From JAAFHB01 sp963675995 (GTDB taxonomy: Bacteria; Bacteroidota; Bacteroidia; Bacteroidales; Prolixibacteraceae), in assembly GCA_963675995.2 (NCBI GenBank), contig CAXXIY010000001.1, positions 2,356,001 to 2,420,000 on the forward strand: DNA of 64,000 nt, written 5' to 3'. A program made the position numbers and the translations under genes. Positions within the stretch are counted from its first letter, which is position 1. Every line of letters starts with the position of its first letter. Below, in pieces: positions 44,789-53,579 of the stretch. The notes under the pieces were generated by a model, which was not told the DNA's origin, searched no databases, and saw only the letters and a list, made by a program, of their open reading frames with translations.

Positions 44789-47700
44789 TTATAAAGTTAT
44801 ATTAACTCCTAAAGAATAGTTTCTCAGGATTGGGTAGTAATTTCCTTCAGCAGATTCCGGATCATACTGTTTTGGACACATTTTGAAAATCATAAATGGA
44901 TTTTCCATATTCACATAAACCTTTACACCCTGAATACGTACTTTTCTATAAATGATGGCAGGAATGTTATAGGACAGGGAAATGTTTTTCATCCGGAGAA
45001 AAGTCATGTTGTAAAGATTAAGCGTACTTGGCTTATCTGTACCGCCGCCAGGAAAATTGAAATTATTTGGCCCATAAAGACCGGCATAAAGTGGACTTGG
45101 GCCGGAATTAATATTCCATGGAGTCCATTCATTTTCCCAAAGATTTGCAAAAGATCCGACTCCGATAATTCCTCTATCCCAGTTTCTGTGATAAAATCCG
45201 ACACCAGCCGCAATCATATTTAAATCAAATCCTTTGTAACTGATATTGGCGTTGATCCCGAATGGCATTCTTGGCGATCCATATTTCTTGGGAAACCATA
45301 CCTTATCGTCCTGCCCGTTTTGATTTACGTTTCCATCAGGGGAGTCTCTGAAAAGTCCGTTGGATGGACCAAATTGATCCTGTGCAAAAACCATACCTGG
45401 CTGAATCTGTGTTCCGGCGGTTAAATAACGAGTTGCCCCAACAGCATTTTCAGCCATGATCCGTTCCGCTTCGATTTGTGTCCTGACCACTCCATTACCA
45501 GTTTCATTGGTCAAAATATTCCAGTTGCGTATACGGTAGGTAGGCTGGTCAATTTCACTTTCGTAAGGACGAAGGCTTGCAGCCTGGTCTTTTACAAGAA
45601 CTTTATTTACGTTAAAAGCGATATTCCCTCCAATTGAGAAGTTCACCTGACCAATTTTATTGTTGTAATTGATCGTAAACTCTGTCCCTTGGGCGCTCAT
45701 AACACCATAATTCACGTCGGGTAGACTTGCTCCGATAATCGTGGGTGTTGAGACTAACCTGTTGGATAAAATATCCGTAGTTCGAGTGTACCATCCCTCA
45801 AGCGAGAAGGTTAAGTGATTATCCAACATTCCAAAATCTAATCCAAGGTTGAAATTGTGGTTTTTCTCCCATGTAATAAACGGATTCGGGACAACAGATG
45901 TACCTAAGGTTGCAAAAATGTCTGATCCTATACTCGTTTGTGAGCCTCCTGAAAAAGTATCGAGCCATTGCCATGGATTCGTTGTATCTGTACCCGTAAT
46001 ACCCCATGAACCTCTGATCTTTAATGAACTAATTACCGATTTTAGTGGTTCAAAAAACGATTCTTTGGATGCAATCCAAGCCGCCGAAACTGCAGGGAAG
46101 TTTCCCCACCGGTGATCAGGAGCAAATTTGTATGAACCATCCCGACGTATTGTTGCGCCAAGAATATACTTACCATCAAAATCATAATCAAGACGGCCAA
46201 TCCACGATGCCATACCTGTCTGAGTTGTGATGTCGCCCTCGTTAGCTTGATTATTTACATCAGAACTTCCTCCACTGATCTGATTATACGATTCAAGAGC
46301 AAAACCCCTGCGATAAGCCTGAATATAACTTCCCTTTCCTCCACGGAACTCATAGCCTGCTAGTGCTGATATATTGTGCTTGCCAAAAGTATTGGCATAT
46401 GTGATCTGATAATTTCCCTGATAACTATCGGCAGTTTGGTACTTTTCGGTTAGTTGCGAAAATGTATTGTTTCCATAAGCATTTCTTGTTTTCCAACCAT
46501 TTGAAGCAGCATAGTTAAAATTATCAGTAGGGATATGCCGGTCATAAATAATGTTGTAGTAATAAGGTGATACATCCCAGTATTTGTCTTTCCCAAAAGA
46601 GTTGTTATACGCAAATTGCACATTTGCATTCAGTCCTTTGATTCCAGGGATACTGTATTTCAGCGATGCCCTTGGGTTAATGGAAGTTTTATTAAAGGCA
46701 CTATAGCCTCCATCCTGAAACATTACCTTCGCTATGGTAGGATCTAATGGATATTTGACTCCATCGATTATCTTATAGTAAGGAGTTATTGAAGAACGCA
46801 TCAGTAAACTACCAAAGCTTAGACCACTTCCTGAAACATCACCACCAGGGCGAGTATTTTTATCCCACGATGCTGAGATGCTGAAGTTGAATGTCAACCT
46901 GTTTGTAAATTTATTTTCAAGTTTTGCCAGAATGGTGTATTTCTCGTAATTGACCCCAAAAGTGGGTTGATCAGTCGTGTTCCAGCTTCCTGAAAGGAAA
47001 TATTTTGATTTTTCAGTTCCACCACTTGCTGAAATATTGTGGTTTTTTGAACGGGGATTCGACCAGAACTCATCTAATGCATTATAGTCATGAGTTCTGA
47101 AATATTCTAGTTCGTTAGGCAAAAACCATTGACTTGCATTTGGAGCCAGTCCCAACATCTTACTATACATATTTAACGTCTTGGCATACTCATAAGCAGA
47201 TTGCTTTTTAGCCAAAATAATAGGTGTATTTGACGAATAGGAGAATCCATAGTTGATCTTTACTTTACCTATTTCTCCCATCTTCGTGGTTACTAAAATA
47301 ACCCCTTGACCAGCCTTCATTCCATAAATTGCCGAAGATGCGGCATCTTTGAGTATGCTCATACTTGCAATGTCATTTGGATTTAATGCCTGAAAAGCTA
47401 CAACGTCCCTAATAACTCCATCAATCACATACAATATTCCTTCTCCGGTTTTCCACGAGGATGCTTCACGAATCTGAATTCCAGGATCAACTCCGGGCAG
47501 AGATGTACTGGCAGTAACCCTAACGTTGGTTGCCAGACCGGTAATTAATCCAAGTGGAGTTGTAACGGCTCCACGATCGGCTAATAATTTGGGCTGTACT
47601 GTTGCAATTGAACCGGTAAGTTTTTCCCTGGTCGTGGTCAACCCATAACCAACTGCTACAACTTCATTCAGTTGAACAGTTTCCTCTTTCATCACGATAT

Positions 47701-48301
47701 TCAGCTTCGTTTTACCGTTAATAACAACCTCCTGGCTTCTCATTCCAACAAATGAAAACACCAGAATTTTAGCATCTGCAGGCAGCGTCATTAGGAATTT
47801 TCCATCATTATCGGTGGTAATACCTAAAGTCGTCCCTTTAATTACAATCGTTGCACCTGGTATTGGCTGACCATTTACATCGTTAACTGTCCCTGCGATT
47901 TCTCTTTTCTGTTGTTCTACAGGATTGATAACTGCAACTACATCTGCCCGTTTAATAACTACAGTGCGGTCATCTACCTCATACGTGAAGCCAAAAGGAA
48001 CAATAACTTTGTCCAAAACTTCCTCAAGCTTGGCATCCTTCATGTCGATCGATACCTCCGGAATATCCTTCAGATTGTCTGAACGATACAGGAAATGAAA
48101 ATCGCTTTGATCTTCAATCAATTTTAAAACCTCTGAAACGCTTGCATTCTCAACCTTTAAACGAAGAGAAGTTTGTTGTGAATAGACACTTGCTGAAACT
48201 TGCATTAGCCCAACAATCAAGAAAAATACGGTAATCCTCATCATAAAGAAGATTTTTTTCCACCCGCTGCTGCAGATGGCATTCCATCGTTTTTTTTTCA
48301 T
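44789..48301 (-). CDS. susC: SusC/RagA TonB-dependent transporter with STN signalling domain
   Basis: The 1170-residue protein starts with a signal peptide preceded by a basic stretch. An STN (secretin/TonB short N-terminal) domain follows at about 45-118 (LRLKVENASVSEVLKLIEDQ), then a carboxypeptidase-D-like domain (IAGTVNDVNGQPIPGATI, about 135-215). The plug has VVAVGYG, LYVIDGV and the SMSILKDAASSAIYG motif, and the 22-stranded barrel ends with YSLGVNITL. The STN domain means it both imports glycan and signals to the FecR protein encoded just downstream of its own sigma factor (48401-49567). Transport needs TonB, not encoded here. The glycan it takes up is unknown. Confidence 0.94.
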   Translation of the reverse strand: MKKKRWNAICSSGWKKIFFMMRITVFFLIVGLMQVSASVYSQQTSLRLKVENASVSEVLKLIEDQSDFHFLYRSDNLKDIPEVSIDMKDAKLEEVLDKVIVPFGFTYEVDDRTVVIKRADVVAVINPVEQQKREIAGTVNDVNGQPIPGATIVIKGTTLGITTDNDGKFLMTLPADAKILVFSFVGMRSQEVVINGKTKLNIVMKEETVQLNEVVAVGYGLTTTREKLTGSIATVQPKLLADRGAVTTPLGLITGLATNVRVTASTSLPGVDPGIQIREASSWKTGEGILYVIDGVIRDVVAFQALNPNDIASMSILKDAASSAIYGMKAGQGVILVTTKMGEIGKVKINYGFSYSSNTPIILAKKQSAYEYAKTLNMYSKMLGLAPNASQWFLPNELEYFRTHDYNALDEFWSNPRSKNHNISASGGTEKSKYFLSGSWNTTDQPTFGVNYEKYTILAKLENKFTNRLTFNFSISASWDKNTRPGGDVSGSGLSFGSLLMRSSITPYYKIIDGVKYPLDPTIAKVMFQDGGYSAFNKTSINPRASLKYSIPGIKGLNANVQFAYNNSFGKDKYWDVSPYYYNIIYDRHIPTDNFNYAASNGWKTRNAYGNNTFSQLTEKYQTADSYQGNYQITYANTFGKHNISALAGYEFRGGKGSYIQAYRRGFALESYNQISGGSSDVNNQANEGDITTQTGMASWIGRLDYDFDGKYILGATIRRDGSYKFAPDHRWGNFPAVSAAWIASKESFFEPLKSVISSLKIRGSWGITGTDTTNPWQWLDTFSGGSQTSIGSDIFATLGTSVVPNPFITWEKNHNFNLGLDFGMLDNHLTFSLEGWYTRTTDILSNRLVSTPTIIGASLPDVNYGVMSAQGTEFTINYNNKIGQVNFSIGGNIAFNVNKVLVKDQAASLRPYESEIDQPTYRIRNWNILTNETGNGVVRTQIEAERIMAENAVGATRYLTAGTQIQPGMVFAQDQFGPSNGLFRDSPDGNVNQNGQDDKVWFPKKYGSPRMPFGINANISYKGFDLNMIAAGVGFYHRNWDRGIIGVGSFANLWENEWTPWNINSGPSPLYAGLYGPNNFNFPGGGTDKPSTLNLYNMTFLRMKNISLSYNIPAIIYRKVRIQGVKVYVNMENPFMIFKMCPKQYDPESAEGNYYPILRNYSLGVNITL

Positions 48302-48400
48302 ACTTTTGTACTGTTTTGTTTAAACCGTTTAGTAATTATTACTGAATGTAATGCGGGAGATGGTGCAAACATTTTCCGCATTTTGCTTTTTGTCTTTTTG

Positions 48401-49567
48401 CTATCTGATCGTTATTTTATTGTTTTCAACTATAAATGTCACCTCATTTGTTTTACCTATTTTCCTCAAAACTTCACCAAAATCTGCATATCGCTTCAAG
48501 TCGCCCGTAAACCTGAAATTTCTGAGTTCCTCCCTTGCAAAAATCACCTCCACATTGTACCATTTGGATAATGTTTTCATGATCTCACCCAGGTTTTGGT
48601 CATCAAAAACAAACCGACCATCTTTCCATGCTATGTATCGGTAAGGGTCAACTATTTTTTTCAGGATCTGAGCCTCAAGTTTATTGATCGAACTTTGTTC
48701 GTTTGGCGCAAGGTTCTGTTTAATTTCAGGCATATTTTTAAAACTTACCTCGACACTTCCGTTAACCAGGGTGGTATAAATAATTGGATCCTCTTTGTAG
48801 GAGGAAATATTGAACTCCGTCCCCAGAACTTTTACACTTTGCTCACCGGATTCAACAAAAAATGGTACTTTCTTATTATGCGCAACCATAAAAAATGCTT
48901 CGCCGCTAAGTTCAACACGCCTTTCTTTCCCGTTAAAATGGGCAGGATAACGCAGGACAGTTTCCGAATTAAGCCAGACTTTTGTCCCATCCTCCAGTTG
49001 CAGAAAAAACTCACCACCACGGGGTACACTCAGCGTATTGTATTTTACCTCCTTTGATCCATTTTTCTTCCCTGTGTAGAGAAGCTTGTCCCCTTCACCC
49101 TTAATTTCTGATCCCCCATCATTTAATAACAGATTCTTCGACGCTGTCAGATCATGAACTGAGCCGTCGGCAAGTGTTAGCATCGCTTTGTTGCTCCCCG
49201 GTTTAATCTGTTCGGCCTGTATTAAGGCCAAAGGGGCTATCTCCGTTTTATTGATTGGCAGGAAGTAATTTACAATAAGGAAAATTGCGATTACTGCCGC
49301 GGATAATGAAATTAACCAGGCTGTATGGTGAGAGGTGTTTATTTGTTCCCTGATATTAAGGTCTTTCCAGGCTTTTCCTGATTCTGTTTTAGTATTACCA
49401 AATATGCTACCCTCATGATAATATCTTACCGCGTTATCCATATACCTTTGATGAGCAGGACTTTCACTCAGCCATCCGGAGAGCAGTCTCTCTTCATCTT
49501 CAGTTATGGTATGATTTATCTTTTTCCAGATAATCTCAAAATCGATTATCGTTTGTACTTTTTGCAT
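48401..49567 (-). CDS. FecR-family anti-sigma factor
   Basis: The 388-residue protein has a cytoplasmic N-terminus (1-80) that would hold the sigma factor, one membrane segment (about 83-104), and a periplasmic FecR domain (LADGSVHDL, SVPRGGEFFLQLEDGTKVWLNSE, LSGEAFFMVAH, VKVLGTEFNI). A C-terminal DUF4974 region (LGEIMKTLSKWYNVEV) interacts with STN domains in this family. It lies 64 bp after the sigma gene and 99 bp before susC. Function: hold the ECF factor until SusC with ligand signals through its STN domain. Confidence 0.93.
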   Translation of the reverse strand: MQKVQTIIDFEIIWKKINHTITEDEERLLSGWLSESPAHQRYMDNAVRYYHEGSIFGNTKTESGKAWKDLNIREQINTSHHTAWLISLSAAVIAIFLIVNYFLPINKTEIAPLALIQAEQIKPGSNKAMLTLADGSVHDLTASKNLLLNDGGSEIKGEGDKLLYTGKKNGSKEVKYNTLSVPRGGEFFLQLEDGTKVWLNSETVLRYPAHFNGKERRVELSGEAFFMVAHNKKVPFFVESGEQSVKVLGTEFNISSYKEDPIIYTTLVNGSVEVSFKNMPEIKQNLAPNEQSSINKLEAQILKKIVDPYRYIAWKDGRFVFDDQNLGEIMKTLSKWYNVEVIFAREELRNFRFTGDLKRYADFGEVLRKIGKTNEVTFIVENNKITIR

Positions 49568-49631
49568 ATTTGATGTGTTTGGTCACATGACACACCAAAA
49601 AATAAAAAGGGTGACAAACAATTAAAAAAAG

Positions 49632-50186
49632 TTAAAAAATAAATTTAATAGAAGTGGTGTCGACAAGAATTTTTCGAAGTTTTTCTTTTGCCCTTTGCAA
49701 CTGGGTCTTTACTGTATTTTCCGAGATCTGATTTATTTGGGCAATCTCTGAAAGCTTTTTACCCTCCACGTATTTCAACCGGATGATTTCTGCCATGTGA
49801 ACAGGTAATTGCGCTATGGCTTCATTTATCTTAAGCGTGATTTCAGGATCCAGCAGATCTTCATATTTTTCCTGGTTTATTAGGGCTTCGATGTAAAGCA
49901 GGTTATGCCTGTCGTGAATTTGAAGATCCCGCAGGTAATTTAAACATCTATTTTTGACAGATTGATAAAAATATGATTTTATCGATACTTCAAGATTGAG
50001 TTTTTGAGCATTCTCCCAGAAATAGATAAACAGTGTTTGTACAATGTCTTCACATTCCTGTTTGTCAAAAATATACCCTTCGGCAAATCTGACTAATTGT
50101 GGATAGTAATTACTGAACAATGCCTCGTAAACTTTCAGGTTTCGATTCTTTATTTCATTGAATAGTATTTTATCTTCGACTAGCAT
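49632..50186 (-). CDS. ECF-type RNA polymerase sigma factor
   Basis: The 184-residue protein has region 2 (YYPQLVRFAEGYIFDKQECEDIVQTLFIYFWE, about residues 27-60) and region 4 (IIRLKYVEGKKLSEIAQINQISENTVKTQLQRAKEKL, about 138-175, helix-turn-helix). It belongs to the Bacteroidota sigma-70 ECF group paired with FecR. It is the first gene of the 50-kb minus-strand locus and is likely the master switch for the SusC/SusD genes, and perhaps for later blocks. The 559-bp region upstream is shared with the divergent respiratory operon. Confidence 0.93.
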   Translation of the reverse strand: MLVEDKILFNEIKNRNLKVYEALFSNYYPQLVRFAEGYIFDKQECEDIVQTLFIYFWENAQKLNLEVSIKSYFYQSVKNRCLNYLRDLQIHDRHNLLYIEALINQEKYEDLLDPEITLKINEAIAQLPVHMAEIIRLKYVEGKKLSEIAQINQISENTVKTQLQRAKEKLRKILVDTTSIKFIF

Positions 50187-50388
50187 ATCAGAATTAGTGC
50201 AAAAGAGTCTGGGTTTTCGACGGCTAAATTAGATTTTTTTTTAATCACATTGTATTTTTCGTTTATGTTGAGATGATTTAATTGTAATATCATCCAAAAT
50301 TCTTCAAAAACGATATTGACTTCTCCTCCATTTATTTTCTCTGTTTTTCAAATTAGGAATGAACTTTTATTTTATATGATTTGTTTAA

Positions 50389-50427
50389 AGTCTACGGTAA
50401 AAAGAACAGTATTTTAATTTCGTAGAC
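50389..50427. promoter_or_regulatory. Perfect 8-bp inverted repeat
   Basis: AGTCTACG (50389-50396) and CGTAGACT (50420-50427) are perfect reverse complements with a 23-base AT-rich spacer. This could be an operator for a dimeric regulator or a stem in the 5' leader of either divergent transcript. It lies about 200 bp upstream of the sigma gene start. Confidence 0.35.
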
Positions 50428-50603
50428 TGGAGTTTTCCAGAAAAAAGAATGATCATTCAGATATTGAATTTTTTACAACACGTAATTCCTTTTGTTAAAT
50501 TCAAGGGATTACAAATTGTTTAATATTTTATTATATAGAGATTTAGGTTAATATGCACTTTCCTGGATTTCGATTAGTATCTTTAAAACAGGAAAAAAGG
50601 TTA

Positions 50604-50632
50604 TTTGCAGATGAAAAATAAAAATATATTTG
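50604..50632 (+). promoter_or_regulatory. Candidate Bacteroidota promoter for the respiratory operon
   Basis: TTTG (50604-50607) and TATATTTG (50625-50632) match the Bacteroidota -33 TTTG and -7 TAnnTTTG elements with a 17-base spacer. Predicted start near 50639 leaves a leader of about 107 bases before the first gene. A 27-codon open frame (50611-50694, starting KNKNIFVVLATSF) overlaps this promoter and would not be transcribed from it in full, so it is probably chance. Confidence 0.45.
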
Positions 50633-50745
50633 TAGTTTTAGCCACATCGTTTGTGTGGAACTTTCTTTCTTCATATCAAAATCTAAAACTTTAATTCTCG
50701 TGTATTAATTCTCCTTTTTATTTGATCTATTAATTTTCTGAGCTT

Positions 50746-51117
50746 ATGATTGCCCAAATGAGAATCTTGATAATGGTGGTTTGTTTTTTTTTGGCTTTTG
50801 CATGTAATAATGTTGGTTCAAAAAAAAGTATCAAAGAAGTTAAGCCCCCTGTCGAAGTATATGCAAAATCTGTTGCTGTTGAATTATCCATTCAAGGGAT
50901 GAGTTGTACCGGATGTGAACAAACCATCCAATCAGGGATCAGCAGTATTGATGGTGTCAAACAGGTAAAAGCTAATTATAAAAATGGCAAAGCATATGTT
51001 GAATTTATTCCTGGAATTGCTGATACTGTTCGTATGAAAGAGAAGATTACCTCAGCAGGATATACTCTTTCGGGGATTAAGACGATCCCACTTGATAGTC
51101 TTCGCTCAAAGCTGTAA
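50746..51117 (+). CDS. HMA-domain lipoprotein, probable copper-handling protein
   Basis: The 123-residue protein has a lipoprotein signal (FLAFAC, Cys20; an ATG at 50758 is a possible later start) and a heavy-metal-associated domain (residues about 44-110) with GMSCTGCE (50-57), the CxxC metal site, and the expected beta-alpha-beta-beta-alpha-beta pattern. A membrane-tethered HMA domain at the head of a cytochrome oxidase operon suggests delivery or buffering of copper for the CuA and CuB centres, alongside the SCO protein of the same operon (inference). HMA lipoproteins of other function, such as mercury binding, exist. It lies 24 bp before the ferredoxin subunit gene. Confidence 0.75.
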   Translation: MIAQMRILIMVVCFFLAFACNNVGSKKSIKEVKPPVEVYAKSVAVELSIQGMSCTGCEQTIQSGISSIDGVKQVKANYKNGKAYVEFIPGIADTVRMKEKITSAGYTLSGIKTIPLDSLRSKL

Positions 51118-51141
51118 TAATCAGATTAAACACTACCCTTT

Positions 51142-52116
51142 ATGAGTAATAATAATAAAAGTACCGGCCAGGATCATGTAAACCGGGAACAGGAAAATGG
51201 AAATTCCCGGCGTGCCTTTTTCAAAAATTTAGGATTGATTGGTGCAACAGCCGCTGCCGGCGGTGCTGCAATTTATAGTGGATACCAGTATGAACAATCG
51301 AAACCCAACCATGATTTTGTAAAAGTACTTACAGCAGACAACCGTCTCGTTGAGGTTCCACGTGATCAGATCAAAGATATCAAGGTTGATCACAGCACGT
51401 TGACAAAAAAAGGTAGGGAAGGACTAAAAGGGCATCGGTTTGTAATGGTCATCGACCTTGCCAAATGCCGGAATGCCAGACAGTGTATCGCTGCCTGTCA
51501 GGGAGCTCACCATTTGCGACCTCATGAATATCATATCAATACGTTGGTTATGCAGGAGTCGCAAAATACTGCCCCCTATTATATGCCTAAACCGTGTCAA
51601 CACTGCGATAATCCCCCCTGCGTTGCCGTATGTCCTGTAGATGCGACATTTAAAAGGCAGGATGGTATTGTTCTGATCGATAATGAGCGATGCATTGGGT
51701 GCCGTTTTTGTATTGCTGCCTGTCCTTATTCCGCACGTCTTTTTCATTGGGAAGAACCCGTTATGGCTGAAAGTGACAAGGGGAAAGAGTATAATATTGA
51801 GCTGAATGTCCCACAACGGAAAGGAACAATTTCAAAATGCCTGTTCAGCTCTGACCGGTTAAGGGAAGGGAAATTGCCTTATTGTGTATCAGCTTGTCCA
51901 AATGGAGTTTATTATTTTGGAGATGAGAATCAGGATGCGGTCACTAATGGTACCACAAAAGAGACTTACCGGCTTAGTGAATTGCTTCGGACCAATGGTG
52001 GTTATCAGTTAATGCCCGAACTGGGGACGAAACCAAGGGTTTATTATCTTCCGCCCAAAAACAGATTATTTGAATTCAAGGATGATCGTGGTTTGCCACA
52101 TAGTGAAAAATCGTAA
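51142..52116 (+). CDS. Tat-exported ferredoxin subunit (NrfC/PsrB/HybA-like) with altered cluster motifs
   Basis: The 324-residue protein has a Tat signal (SRRAFFK, 22-28), then a four-motif ferredoxin domain. Motif II (Cys152, 155, 160, 164) and motif III (Cys184, 187, 190, 194) are normal. Motif I reads KCRNARQCIAAC: Cys109, Ala112, Cys115, Cys119, so the second cysteine is missing. Motif IV is Cys233, Ser236, Cys248, Cys252, again missing the second cysteine. Two clusters may thus be [3Fe-4S] or absent. The protein should sit on the periplasmic face next to the NrfD subunit encoded 99 bp downstream, passing electrons from quinol to the membrane cytochrome c. No molybdenum subunit is encoded nearby. 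Confidence 0.85.
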   Translation: MSNNNKSTGQDHVNREQENGNSRRAFFKNLGLIGATAAAGGAAIYSGYQYEQSKPNHDFVKVLTADNRLVEVPRDQIKDIKVDHSTLTKKGREGLKGHRFVMVIDLAKCRNARQCIAACQGAHHLRPHEYHINTLVMQESQNTAPYYMPKPCQHCDNPPCVAVCPVDATFKRQDGIVLIDNERCIGCRFCIAACPYSARLFHWEEPVMAESDKGKEYNIELNVPQRKGTISKCLFSSDRLREGKLPYCVSACPNGVYYFGDENQDAVTNGTTKETYRLSELLRTNGGYQLMPELGTKPRVYYLPPKNRLFEFKDDRGLPHSEKS

Positions 52117-52137
52117 ATACGGATGATTTGCAGAGAG

Positions 52138-52149
52138 GCACAGCTGTGC
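52138..52149 (+). repeat. 12-bp perfect palindrome between operon genes
   Basis: GCACAGCTGTGC lies in the 99-bp spacer between the ferredoxin and NrfD genes, inside a larger imperfect inverted repeat (ATGATTTGCA ... TGCATCAT). Possible RNA-processing hairpin or regulator site; it could also be chance. Confidence 0.25.
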
Positions 52150-52215
52150 ATCATTACAGGTTGTCAAATAATTGAAAATTAATAGATTGAATTTATAAAA
52201 CAATAATCAAAGACT

Positions 52216-53562
52216 ATGGCATCAGAAGTAAATACCGACTTTTTGCACGACAAAAAACTCGATTCTATTGCAGCTGATATTTTAAGACCGGTGGGCATTA
52301 CACCAGGATTTATAATCTGGATGGGGTTTCTGGGGGTCTCTCTTCTAGGTTGCATTTATGCATATTATATTCAGTTCGACAAAGGATTGATTGTTACTGG
52401 TTTGCGCGATTATGTGAGCTGGGGAATGTATATTGCCAATTTTGTATTTTTTGTAGCAACAAGCCTTGTCGGTATGCTAATCAGTTCTGTTCTTGGTCTG
52501 ATCGGTTTTAAATGGGTGAAACCAATCGCAAGAATAGCCGAGATCATTGCTGTCGCCTTTGCGGCCATTGCCGGTCTTGTAATTGTATCCGACATGGGAC
52601 GTCCCGAAAGATTACCCTTTGTTTTTATGTACGGTAGAATTCAGTCTCCAATTATATGGGATGTTACCGTAGTGACTACCTATATGGTTATTAGTTTATT
52701 GCTTTATTTTCTTCCGCTAATTCCGGATCTTGCGATCAGTAAGGGGCGCATCAGCCATACTCCTAAATGGCTTCAATCAACTTATGAAATACTTTCAGTT
52801 AATTGGAATCATACACCCCAACAATATAAAATTCTATTGAAAGCGGTCAGGATATTGTTGATCCTTATCATCCCTACTGCATTTGCAATTCATACTGTAA
52901 CATCATGGCTTTTTGCCGTAACTCTGCGGCCGGGATGGGATAGCACAATCTTCGGACCCTACTTTTTAACAGGAGCTTTTGTTGCAGGTTCTGCTGCAGT
53001 TGTGATCATGATGTACTTTTTGCGGACAAATTATAAACTGGATAAGTACCTGACTAATTATCATTTCGATATGATGGGGAAACTCCTGGTGCTGGTATCC
53101 ATTGTTTATTTGTACTTTAATATTAATGAGTATTTGCTGCCGGCGTTTAAAATGAAAACCGCAGAGGCTATTCATATACATGACCTATTTGTCGGGGAAT
53201 ATGCCTTTATGTTTTGGTGTGTTCAGCTTTTAGGTCTCATTATTCCTATAATCCTATTGCTGTTCAGGATCTTCCGGAAGCCTTTTTCAATGTTGGTAAT
53301 TTCGATTTTTGTATTGGTTGCAGCATGGTTTAAACGGTATTTAATTGTGGTTCCTACCCAGGATCACCCATTCTTACCTAAACAATTCGTCCCTGATGCC
53401 TGGATGATTTATCATCCGACCGTTGTCGAATCAGCAATTACTGTGGGGACCCTGCTGCTGGTTATAATCATTATAACCATTCTGGTAAAATTATTCCCTG
53501 TAATTCCAATATGGGAAATGGCTGAAGAACAAACCGGAAATGATGAAAAACCACAAGAATAA
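52216..53562 (+). CDS. NrfD/PsrC/ActC-like integral membrane quinol-oxidoreductase subunit
   Basis: The 448-residue protein has about nine to ten membrane helices (for example 33-52, 71-92, 110-132, 150-172) and the NrfD-family features WGMYIANFVFFV, MGRPERL and FAIHTVTSWLFAVTLRPGW. The family binds quinone or quinol at the periplasmic side and works with a ferredoxin subunit. Its size and the neighbouring cytochrome c make it similar to ActC/ActF of alternative complex III. Neighbours downstream are a cytochrome c (17 bp) and the SCO and oxidase genes. Probable role: quinol oxidation feeding the caa3 oxidase. Confidence 0.87.
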   Translation: MASEVNTDFLHDKKLDSIAADILRPVGITPGFIIWMGFLGVSLLGCIYAYYIQFDKGLIVTGLRDYVSWGMYIANFVFFVATSLVGMLISSVLGLIGFKWVKPIARIAEIIAVAFAAIAGLVIVSDMGRPERLPFVFMYGRIQSPIIWDVTVVTTYMVISLLLYFLPLIPDLAISKGRISHTPKWLQSTYEILSVNWNHTPQQYKILLKAVRILLILIIPTAFAIHTVTSWLFAVTLRPGWDSTIFGPYFLTGAFVAGSAAVVIMMYFLRTNYKLDKYLTNYHFDMMGKLLVLVSIVYLYFNINEYLLPAFKMKTAEAIHIHDLFVGEYAFMFWCVQLLGLIIPIILLLFRIFRKPFSMLVISIFVLVAAWFKRYLIVVPTQDHPFLPKQFVPDAWMIYHPTVVESAITVGTLLLVIIIITILVKLFPVIPIWEMAEEQTGNDEKPQE

Positions 53563-53579
53563 TCTATAAGATAAAACCA

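Larger units (their letters stand above)
50187..50745. promoter_or_regulatory. Divergent intergenic region, 559 bp
   Basis: The region separates the sigma factor gene (minus) from the respiratory operon (plus). It is AT-rich and holds an 8-bp inverted repeat (50389-50427), a promoter-like pair of boxes (50604-50632), a short open frame (50611-50694) and a CCACA-N7-TGTGG element (50642-50658). No real protein gene is seen. Control sites for both the PUL regulator and the oxidase operon are expected here. Confidence 0.5.

Noticed and set aside
48596..49057. Plus-strand open frame of 153 codons opposite the FecR gene
   Set aside because: Antisense shadow of a gene with clear FecR motifs.
1..50186. 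Mobile element or recent transfer of the locus
   Set aside because: No transposase, integrase, tRNA-adjacent repeat or attachment-like repeat was seen at its visible edges; the left edge is outside the window.
50611..50694. Short 27-codon frame with a hydrophobic start in the divergent region
   Set aside because: It overlaps the best promoter candidate and has no family resemblance; probably chance, though a leader peptide cannot be excluded.
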